From: DATLOJ01 sp035536315
GTDB taxonomy: Bacteria > Actinomycetota > CADDZG01 > JAHWKV01
Length of the DNA stretch: 40,532 nucleotides
NCBI GenBank assembly: GCA_035536315.1
Contig: DATLOJ010000017.1
Span: forward strand, 1-40,532
Reading direction: 5' to 3'
Shown here: positions 26,134 to 31,484 of the stretch, one piece after another
Layout of the letters: every line of letters begins with the position of its first letter
Numbering within the stretch: position 1 is the stretch's first letter
The notes under the pieces: generated by a model
Told to the model about the DNA's origin: nothing
What the model saw: only the letters and a program-made list of their open reading frames with translations
Database searches by the model: none
Position numbers and translations under genes: made by a program

Positions 26134-27158
26134 TGAAGACGATCAAGTGCGCGGTCTGGGACCTGGACAACACGGTCTGGAAAGGCATCCTGCTCGAGGA
26201 CTCCGAGGTTTCGCTGAACCCGGATGCAGCCGTCGTCATAAAGGCCCTCGATTCGCGCGGCATCTTGAACTCCGTCGCAAGCCGTAACCACCTGGAGGCG
26301 GCAAGGGCCAAGCTCGTCGAGCTGGGGCTCTGGGACTACTTCCTATATCCGCAGATCAACTGGAACTCGAAGGACTCCTCCGTCGCGGCGATAGCAGAAA
26401 GGTTGCGCATCGCAACCGACACGTTCGCCTTCATCGACGACCAGCCGTTCGATCGCGAGGAGGTGTCGTTCACGCTTCCCGACGTTCGCACCTACGACGC
26501 CGCGCTCATCCCAACCCTGCCAGAGCTGCCGGAGTTCAACCCGGTGGTAACTGATGAAGGGGCGTCGCGGAGGTTGATGTATATAGCGGAGATGCGCCGC
26601 GATGAGGAGGAGGCGGAATACACCGGGCCGAAGGAGGAGTTTCTCGCAGGACTTGCCATGAACTTTCGGATCTTTCCCGCCCGCGACCAGGACCTGGCGC
26701 GAGCGGAGGAGCTCACGGTCAGGACAAACCAGCTCAACACAACGGGCCGCACATACTCCCTTGAAGAGCTACGAGCGTTCACCAACTCCTCCGATCACAT
26801 TCTGCTGATGGCAGAGCTCGAGGATCGCTTCGGGACCTACGGAAAGATCGGCCTCGCGCTAATTGAGAAGTCGCAGAACAACTGGATTCTCAAGCTTCTT
26901 CTGATGTCGTGCCGTGTCTTGTCGCGCGGCGTCGGAGCGGTGCTGCTGAATCACATAATGCGGTCGGCCGAAGAGGCGGGGGCCGGACTCGTCGCAGAGC
27001 TGATCCCGAACGACCGCAACCGCATGATGCTCGTCACACTCCGGCTGGCGGGCTTCAAGGAATCGGGCCGGGATGGCGATCTGATGCTTCTGGAAAATAC
27101 GAAGAGGGAAGTTCCGCCGGCCCCCAGCTGGCTCAAGATCGACGCGGTGCCCGTTTAG
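26130..27158 (+). CDS. fkbH: FkbH-like glyceryl-ACP synthase
   Basis: A 342-residue HAD-superfamily protein of the FkbH family. It dephosphorylates 1,3-bisphosphoglycerate and attaches the glyceryl group to a dedicated ACP, the entry step to hydroxymalonyl-ACP, methoxymalonyl-ACP and tetronate units. The HAD motif is AVWDLDNTVWKG (residues 8-19), FIDDQPFDREEV is the later acidic motif, and LLMSCRVLSRGV carries the conserved cysteine that holds the glyceryl group. The C-terminal GNAT-like half (TNQLNTTG onward) is complete. ATG 26130 overlaps the upstream stop (ATGA). It is the last gene of the plus-strand series. With the ACP, FkbI and FkbK homologues nearby and no FkbG methyltransferase in the window, hydroxymalonyl-ACP is the expected product. 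Confidence 0.95.
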   Translation: MMKTIKCAVWDLDNTVWKGILLEDSEVSLNPDAAVVIKALDSRGILNSVASRNHLEAARAKLVELGLWDYFLYPQINWNSKDSSVAAIAERLRIATDTFAFIDDQPFDREEVSFTLPDVRTYDAALIPTLPELPEFNPVVTDEGASRRLMYIAEMRRDEEEAEYTGPKEEFLAGLAMNFRIFPARDQDLARAEELTVRTNQLNTTGRTYSLEELRAFTNSSDHILLMAELEDRFGTYGKIGLALIEKSQNNWILKLLLMSCRVLSRGVGAVLLNHIMRSAEEAGAGLVAELIPNDRNRMMLVTLRLAGFKESGRDGDLMLLENTKREVPPAPSWLKIDAVPV

Positions 27159-27164
27159 CCTGAC

Positions 27165-27324
27165 GTGCTCCCTCAGGTGACGTCGGCGATGTCAGGACGG
27201 GTGCAGGGTTTCGTCAGGCAAGGCCGCCGGGAGTCCGCATACCCATAGGTATGTGGGCGACCGAGAACGCAGCATGGCGGAATCCTGCGCCGCCCTAACG
27301 CGGCGAAGTTGCCTGAGGGTGCAC
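27165..27324. other. Structured inverted-repeat element between fkbH and mbtH
   Basis: A 160-bp stretch bounded by an imperfect inverted repeat of about 24 bp (GTGCTCCCTCAGG... and ...CCTGAGGGTGCAC). Inside, CCGCATACC-CATA-GGTATGTGG (about 27235-27256) forms a 9-bp hairpin with one G-T pair, and CGCAG/CTGCG form another. TCAGGCAA near 27214 can pair with TTGCCTGA near 27309, which competes with the outer stem. It lies between convergent genes, so it may act as a terminator, a small structured RNA or a MITE-like element. I could not match it to a known RNA family. Confidence 0.4.
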
Positions 27325-27560
27325 TAGGTTCCTTTCGGAGACTTCTTCGCTGCGTCGGCTTCCATCTGTTCCCTGAGACTCTTCGGGCGCATGTCGGTCC
27401 AAACCTCGTCGATGTAGGCGAGGCAATCCGCCTTCGGGCCGCTCTTACCGACGGCCTTCCACCCAGCGGGGATCTCCTTGAAGTCGGGCCAGATCGAGTA
27501 CTGCTCCTCGTCGTTGACGACCACGTTGTAGGTGGTCTTGTCTTCTTCCTCGTCCGGCAT
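27324..27560 (-). CDS. mbtH: MbtH-like NRPS accessory protein
   Basis: A 78-residue MbtH-family protein. These small cytoplasmic proteins bind adenylation domains and are often needed for their folding or activity. The signature is complete: NDEEQYSIWPDF, IPAGW, GKSGPKADCLAYI and VWTDMRPKSLREQM. I chose ATG 27560 (MPDEEED) because it gives the normal family length; the frame extends upstream but without MbtH similarity. It is the partner expected for the six A domains encoded at 1-21966, though it is transcribed separately, convergent with fkbH and divergent from the LanC gene. A C-terminal extension after the core (DAAKKSPKGT) is short and unremarkable. Confidence 0.95.
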   Translation of the reverse strand: MPDEEEDKTTYNVVVNDEEQYSIWPDFKEIPAGWKAVGKSGPKADCLAYIDEVWTDMRPKSLREQMEADAAKKSPKGT

Positions 27561-27618
27561 AGTGCGGCTCAGCCTACCCAAAGTTGTCCAGTTGCTCGAC
27601 TCCCTAGACTGCGAGCCC
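27561..27618. promoter_or_regulatory. Divergent mbtH/lanC promoter region
   Basis: Only 58 bp separate the two divergent start codons. On the plus strand TAGACT (27605-27610) is 8 nt before the LanC ATG. On the minus strand TAGGCT (27576-27571) is 10 nt before the mbtH ATG. Both fit a TANNNT -10 box placed for leaderless transcripts. The -35 boxes are weak. Confidence 0.35.
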
Positions 27619-28869
27619 ATGAAACGACAAGACCCGATCATCGAAGGCCAACTTGCAGAAAGAGCGCAAGAGACTCTGGCTGCGATAGCGGCGGATCTCG
27701 AACGCACGGCCGACGAGCCCGGCCCCGACCCCACGCTTGCCTCCGGCCTCAGCGGAATTGCCCTGTTCTACGGATATCTCGCGCAAAGCGGATCGGCGGA
27801 AGCAGGCGCCCTGTGCGAGCACCTGATCGATCGCAGCTTCGAAGAAGTGGGCCGGCTTGGCCTCGGCGCGCAGCTTTACACGGGGTTCACGGGAGTCGCG
27901 TTCGTAGCAGCGCATCTCGAGGGAAGGGGGCTGCCCGCGCAAGATGCGGACACATTCGACGAGGTCGACAACGCCCTGATCGGCCACCTTTCGCGAGATG
28001 AATGGGACGGCGACTACGACCTGATATCCGGCCTTGCCGGAATCGGCGCGTACGCGCTCGAACGCATGCCCTCGGAAAACGCGGCGGATCTACTGAAACT
28101 GGTGGTAGAAAAGCTGGACTCGCTGGCCCAGGAAGACGCGGGCCGGGCCCGCTGGTTCACTCCCCCCTCGCTGCTCCCACCCGAGACGACGGAGAGACAT
28201 CCCGACGGCTTTTACAGCCTGGGAGTCGCGCATGGATGGCCGGGGGCCCTTGTCGTTCTAGCGGGAGCGGCCAACGCCGGAATCGAACCCGAGCGAAGCC
28301 GCAAGCTCGCCGAGATGGCCGAGAGCGCGCTCCTCGACGAAAGGCTGGCCGCATCACCGTCGTGTTTCCCGATGATCGTCGGGCCGGGCATCGAGCCGAT
28401 CCCCGCAAGGTCGGCCTGGTGCTACGGAGACCCCGGCATCGCGGCAAGCCTGCTAGCGGCCGCAGATGCAATTGGAAACCAAGCGATGCGCGATGCCGCG
28501 ATCGACATCGCCTTGAATGCGATCAGCAGACCGGCGGGCGACACCGGAGTAGTAGATGCATCGGTGTGTCACGGAGCGGCGGGCCTTGCACACCTGTATC
28601 ACCGGGTCTTTATAGGAACGCAGGACGAACGCTTCCGCGATGCATCGACAACCTGGTTCGAGAAAACGCTGGAGCTTCGGAAAGAGGGGGCCGGGCCGGG
28701 CGGCTACGCGGTGTTCACGCCGGCGATGGACCAAACATGGACCCCGGACCCGGGCTTTCTTGTGGGGGCCGCCGGCGTGGGCCTTTCCCTTCTAAGCGCA
28801 ACCTTCGGAATAGAGCCGCAATGGGACCGCCTGCTACTAGCCTCGCTCCGAGATGAGGCCAACCCCTAG
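27619..28869 (+). CDS. lanC: LanC-like lanthionine cyclase
   Basis: A 416-residue LanC-family protein. LanC enzymes use a zinc-activated thiol to add cysteines to dehydrated Ser/Thr, closing thioether rings. The zinc ligands are visible as WCYGDPG (Cys268) and CHGAAGLAH (Cys317, His318). The repeated alpha-barrel glycine motifs are present: SGLSGIALFYGY, ISGLAGIGAYAL, VAHGWPGAL and FLVGAAGVGLSLL. ATG 27619 (MKRQDP) is chosen over a longer frame that would run into the mbtH promoter. Length and motifs match class I stand-alone LanC. Two lanthipeptide-like precursor genes lie 0.8-1.3 kb downstream, but no LanB dehydratase, protease or transporter is in the window. Its target is therefore inferred from proximity. 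Confidence 0.9.
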   Translation: MKRQDPIIEGQLAERAQETLAAIAADLERTADEPGPDPTLASGLSGIALFYGYLAQSGSAEAGALCEHLIDRSFEEVGRLGLGAQLYTGFTGVAFVAAHLEGRGLPAQDADTFDEVDNALIGHLSRDEWDGDYDLISGLAGIGAYALERMPSENAADLLKLVVEKLDSLAQEDAGRARWFTPPSLLPPETTERHPDGFYSLGVAHGWPGALVVLAGAANAGIEPERSRKLAEMAESALLDERLAASPSCFPMIVGPGIEPIPARSAWCYGDPGIAASLLAAADAIGNQAMRDAAIDIALNAISRPAGDTGVVDASVCHGAAGLAHLYHRVFIGTQDERFRDASTTWFEKTLELRKEGAGPGGYAVFTPAMDQTWTPDPGFLVGAAGVGLSLLSATFGIEPQWDRLLLASLRDEANP

Positions 28870-28878
28870 CCCGGCCCC

Positions 28879-28949
28879 GCGCGAATCGAGAAAGGGTCTC
28901 GAATTCGTCCGCGATCCGGCCTTAACTCAGCAATATTCACGATTCGCGC
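28879..28949. terminator. Inverted repeats between convergent lanC and hicA
   Basis: A perfect 10-bp inverted repeat, GCGCGAATCG (28879-28888) and CGATTCGCGC (28940-28949), encloses a smaller perfect hairpin, TCGAGA-AAGGG-TCTCGA (28886-28902). Its place between two convergent stop codons suggests a bidirectional transcription end, though there is no T-run. Confidence 0.35.
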
Positions 28950-28979
28950 GCCGAAGCTGACCGTACCGGGAGTATGGGA

Positions 28980-29165
28980 TTACGGAGTCGGGATTCCGAG
29001 GTCCTTGCAGATCTTTCGGCAAAGCAAGTCGCTGATCTCACTGTGACGAGGGACAGCGGATCTGGCCCCGTTGGCGGGATTCCCCCACCAAGAATGCCGT
29101 GCTCCTTCTCGAATGAGCCGACATCCGTTGAGTCGCAGGTGAGCGTGAAAGGCGCGACGCTTCAA
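28980..29165 (-). CDS. hicA: HicA-family mRNA interferase toxin
   Basis: A 61-residue HicA/YcfA-like protein. HicA toxins bind RNA through a double-stranded RNA-binding fold and cleave mRNA using a conserved His. Visible family features are LRLNGCRLIREGARHSWW with the catalytic-type His, the VPRHSEI block and the C-terminal LLCRKICKDLGIP. The size is typical. It starts at TTG 29165, overlapping the HicB stop (TTGA), so the pair is translationally coupled with the antitoxin first. It is convergent with the LanC gene. Confidence 0.88.
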   Translation of the reverse strand: MKRRAFHAHLRLNGCRLIREGARHSWWGNPANGARSAVPRHSEISDLLCRKICKDLGIPTP

Positions 29166-29374
29166 GTGGTGATGGTGACTTCTTCGAATCCATCTCCTGC
29201 TGCGTTTCGAGCCGAGTCGCGGTTCATCTCAAGTGCCTCGGCCAGCGCTGAACTTAGATTGGCCATGAGTTCGTCGCGAGTCTCGCCTTGGGAGTTCACG
29301 CCGGGGATTTCCTCGATCCAACCAACCCACCAAGGCCCGTCCTGTTTCACAACCGCCTTGAACTCAGTTTTCAC
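29162..29374 (-). CDS. hicB: HicB-family antitoxin
   Basis: A 70-residue HicB-like protein that should neutralise the HicA toxin encoded directly downstream. It has the partial RNase H-like fold pattern: FKAVVKQDGPWWVGWIEEIP, then GVNSQGETRDELMANL and a helix SSALAEALEMNRD. It lacks a C-terminal DNA-binding domain, so it is the short antitoxin form and may not autoregulate by itself. The start is GTG 29374 with AGGA about 7 nt upstream. The module sits between the LanC gene and the precursor peptides; a functional link is not evident. Confidence 0.88.
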   Translation of the reverse strand: MKTEFKAVVKQDGPWWVGWIEEIPGVNSQGETRDELMANLSSALAEALEMNRDSARNAAGDGFEEVTITT

Positions 29375-29591
29375 ATAACAATCCTACGCTCGATCCGTTT
29401 CTTGGCGCGGCGCAGTCGCCAGGCAACGTGGCCTCCAATTCATCCGCTTGCCCGCGCAACGCGACCTGGATTTGCTCCTCTTCATCGGTCGCCTCGTTGA
29501 AGAGCTGATGCGACAGGATGGCGTGCAGGATGAGCTCCCAGCCGGTCAGTACCCTCGTTCCGCTTGGCGATATGGCTTCTCGGAGCGCCAC
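29364..29591 (-). CDS. Small hypothetical ORF upstream of hicB
   Basis: A possible 75-residue product beginning VALREAISPSG and containing LTGWELILHAILSHQLF and DEEEQIQVALRGQADEL. The composition is protein-like, but I recognise no family, the ribosome site is poor, and the frame stays open upstream through the precursor gene on the other strand. It overlaps the hicB start by 11 nt. It may be a small gene, a gene remnant or chance. It is the only content I see in 29375-29660. Confidence 0.25.
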   Translation of the reverse strand: MALREAISPSGTRVLTGWELILHAILSHQLFNEATDEEEQIQVALRGQADELEATLPGDCAAPRNGSSVGLLCEN

Positions 29592-29660
29592 AAATTCCTT
29601 GACCGGCCCCCTTTTCTCGTAGAGACTGCCTCGACGGCATTCGACGGTGGGAGGAATACA

Positions 29661-29855
29661 TTGACAAGCAAGTCCGGGCGCAAGCTCGTCCTCAGCAAGG
29701 AAACAGTGCGTGACCTGACTTCACCTGAGCTCAAGACAGCAAACGGTGGAATGAGAAAGATCACCGAGCAGCCTTACTGCTTCCCTTCGGGAGCAACGTG
29801 GTTCGCTCCCTGCGGCCCAACCTATGACGGGTCGGTGTACTGCCAGGACCGCTAG
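29661..29855 (+). CDS. Lanthipeptide-like precursor peptide 1
   Basis: A 64-residue predicted RiPP precursor. TTG 29661 follows GAGGAA (29651-29656). The leader RKLVLSKETVRDL...ELKTANGG matches the class I lanthipeptide-type leader (K-L-x-L-x-K-E-T ... G-G) and ends with a double glycine. The 34-residue core has three Cys, two Ser and three Thr, including PYCFPSGATWFAPC and a C-terminal PTYDGSVYCQDR, so thioether rings are chemically possible. Precursor 2 (29920-30111) has the same leader and a similar core ending. A LanC-like cyclase is encoded at 27619-28869. Longer frames upstream (from 29448) lack any recognisable sequence and would bury the leader. Confidence 0.8.
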   Translation: MTSKSGRKLVLSKETVRDLTSPELKTANGGMRKITEQPYCFPSGATWFAPCGPTYDGSVYCQDR

Positions 29856-29872
29856 TTCGACAAGGAGTCAAT

Positions 29873-29902
29873 AAAAACGGCCCCCGATCGGGGGCCGTTT
29901 TT
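29873..29902. terminator. Perfect bidirectional terminator between the two precursor genes
   Basis: AAAAACGGCCCCC-GATC-GGGGGCCGTTTTT is a perfect 13-bp inverted repeat whose GC-rich stem is flanked by A5 and T5-6. It therefore works as an intrinsic terminator in both directions, ending both convergent precursor transcripts. Confidence 0.9.
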
Positions 29903-29919
29903 TACTTCTGGATCCGACC

Positions 29920-30111
29920 TTATGTGCAGTCGACTACCTGGCCTGCATAGGTGACTGGGCGGCACTGCACCAGCGACTGACAGTTCGACTCCGTCCAGCA
30001 AATGAACTGGTGGGTCTTGGGCGGAGCGCCTCCGTTGGCCTTCTGCAGTTCCCCGTCCCCCAGCGCTCGAAGCGTCTCTTTGCTCAGGGTCAACTTACGC
30101 GTCTGCTTCAT
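29920..30111 (-). CDS. Lanthipeptide-like precursor peptide 2
   Basis: A 63-residue predicted RiPP precursor. ATG 30111 follows GGAGGG about 6 nt upstream; a longer frame from 30198 is not needed. The leader RKLTLSKETLRALGDGELQ ends in KANGG and matches precursor 1 at most positions. The 35-residue core has four Cys, four Thr and two Ser: FICWTESNCQ, then CRPVTYAGQVVDCT. Its end resembles precursor 1 (TYAGQVVDC against TYDGSVYC). It is convergent with precursor 1. The product class (lanthipeptide) is inferred from leader, Cys/Ser/Thr content and the nearby LanC; no dehydratase is visible. Confidence 0.8.
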   Translation of the reverse strand: MKQTRKLTLSKETLRALGDGELQKANGGAPPKTHQFICWTESNCQSLVQCRPVTYAGQVVDCT

Positions 30112-30192
30112 CTGATTCCCTCCATGTAGCCGTCGGCCCGACACTACCGGCCCCCGCTCTCTGAGTAAAGGCCGGTCACTGGCGGACGAAAA

Positions 30193-30227
30193 ATACAAAA
30201 GCGGACCGCTGGTGTCGAAAATGTTCC
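30193..30227 (+). repeat. Dispersed 35-bp repeat, copy 1 (diverged)
   Basis: It shares the 3' half CGCTGGTGTCGAAAATGTTCC exactly in its last 16+ bases with copy 2, which starts exactly 50 nt later; the 5' 19 bases match at 13 positions. It lies between precursor 2 and the channel gene. Confidence 0.7.
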
Positions 30228-30242
30228 CTATATGGAACTGAC

Positions 30243-30277
30243 GTGCAAGAGCGCGGCGCTGGTGTCGAAAATGTTCC
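30243..30277 (+). repeat. Dispersed 35-bp repeat, copy 2
   Basis: It begins GTGCAAGAGCGCGGCGCTG and ends GTCGAAAATGTTCC. It matches copy 3 (38426-38460) at 33 of 35 positions, in the same orientation. The role is unknown: IS end remnant, recombination scar or protein-binding site. Confidence 0.8.
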
Positions 30278-30347
30278 CGACGCGAACGGTCCGGGCGGTG
30301 CGGGCCTATGGACAGGCCCCCCGGCGGCGGGCCAAACTACGGCCCTG

Positions 30348-31439
30348 ATGAAAGCCCGGCTTCTTAGCTCCCCCAAGCTGCGCAGGACGTTCCTCGCGCT
30401 TACCAACAGGTTTCAGAATTGGCTCCTCCTCGGGTCGCTCATCTCAGTCGTCGTTCTGTTTGTGTGCGGCCTCATCTTTTGGGGGGTCGAACGCTCGTCC
30501 AACCCCCAGGTCAAGGGTGTCGGGTCCGGCCTCGAGTGGGTTTCGCTTACGCTGCTCGCACAGTCCACTCCTTGGGACATCGTCACCGGGGTCGGAAAGT
30601 TCCTCTATTACCTCGTGCTATTTGTCGGAGTCAGCCTGGCCGCTATGGCCACCGGCGCGATCGCATCAAAGCTGGTCGAATACGTAATGCGAAAGGGTTC
30701 GGGAATGGGCAGAGCAAAATACAAGAAGCACATCGTCATCTGCGGATGGAACAGCCAGGCCGCCGAGATTCTGCGCGAGCTCCACGCGGAGGAGGTCGAG
30801 GAGAAGAGGCCGATCGTCATTCTGGCCGAGCTCGACGCGACCCCGACGCGCGATCCCCTGGTGACGTTCGTACGGGGCGTGCCGTCAGACAGCGAGGATC
30901 TGATGCGCGCGTGCATCGACAAGGCCGACACGGCAATCATCGTCGCCGACACCACCAACCCGAACGTCGGCCCGGACGACCGCGATGCTAAGACGCTTCT
31001 CACGACCCTCGCCGTCGAGTCGATAAACCCGGCCTGCTACACCTGTGTCGAGGTCGTCCGGTCCGAGAACCGCCAGCATTTCGAAAGGACGCGGGCCGAC
31101 GAGCTCGTCGTTAGTGCCGAACTAACGGGCGCTCTGCTTGCAAGCTCTGCCGTAACGCATGGCCTGAGCAGACTCGTCAGCGATCTCATCACTCACCCGC
31201 AGGGCAACGAGTTCTATGCGCTGACAGCCCCCGCTTCCGTCGCCGGAAGCACCTTCGGGGACACGATGATCCACCTCAAGGAGCATCACGATTGTGTGCT
31301 GGTAGCTGTGGCCGAGGCCGAGGGGCAGTACACCCTCAACCCACCCTTCAACTCCCCCATCAGGGAAGGCGACCGCCTTCTGGTCATATCGACAAGGGAG
31401 CTCACAAGTCTTGGGGAGTTCGGCCCGGCAATGAGGTAA
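30348..31439 (+). CDS. Two-TM channel-like protein with RCK/TrkA domain
   Basis: A 363-residue membrane protein built like MthK-type potassium channels: TM1 at about 25-46, a pore-helix-like segment at 62-72, TM2 at 86-107, then an RCK domain beginning KKHIVICGWNSQAAEIL (127-143) and a TrkA-C-like end (EFYALTAPASVAG to GDRLLVIS). The expected TVGYG selectivity filter is missing; the loop reads LLAQSTPWDIVTGVGKF. Potassium selectivity is therefore doubtful, and a CASTOR/POLLUX-like or non-selective channel is possible. ATG 30348 is chosen because it begins the first conserved segment; the frame is open further upstream through repeat copy 2. No clear ribosome site is visible. It is followed 45 nt later by the TPR protein gene. 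Confidence 0.8.
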   Translation: MKARLLSSPKLRRTFLALTNRFQNWLLLGSLISVVVLFVCGLIFWGVERSSNPQVKGVGSGLEWVSLTLLAQSTPWDIVTGVGKFLYYLVLFVGVSLAAMATGAIASKLVEYVMRKGSGMGRAKYKKHIVICGWNSQAAEILRELHAEEVEEKRPIVILAELDATPTRDPLVTFVRGVPSDSEDLMRACIDKADTAIIVADTTNPNVGPDDRDAKTLLTTLAVESINPACYTCVEVVRSENRQHFERTRADELVVSAELTGALLASSAVTHGLSRLVSDLITHPQGNEFYALTAPASVAGSTFGDTMIHLKEHHDCVLVAVAEAEGQYTLNPPFNSPIREGDRLLVISTRELTSLGEFGPAMR

Positions 31440-31470
31440 GCCGCTCAGAACTACCGCGCAGAGGCGCGAC

Positions 31471-31476
31471 TACTAT
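31471..31476 (+). promoter_or_regulatory. Candidate -10 box for the TPR gene (leaderless)
   Basis: TACTAT lies 8 nt upstream of ATG 31485, which has no ribosome site. This fits a leaderless transcript like those proposed for lanC and mbtH. There is no clear -35. Confidence 0.3.
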
Positions 31477-31484
31477 GGCCCCCA

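Noticed and set aside
27165..27324. A known riboswitch class (cobalamin, c-di-GMP, c-di-AMP) or SRP/tmRNA
   Set aside because: None of the conserved core sequences I know for these RNAs is present.
29448..29660. Longer form of precursor peptide 1 starting at 29448
   Set aside because: The extra N-terminal sequence has no leader-like or other known features, while TTG 29661 has a good ribosome site and gives a leader equal to that of precursor 2.
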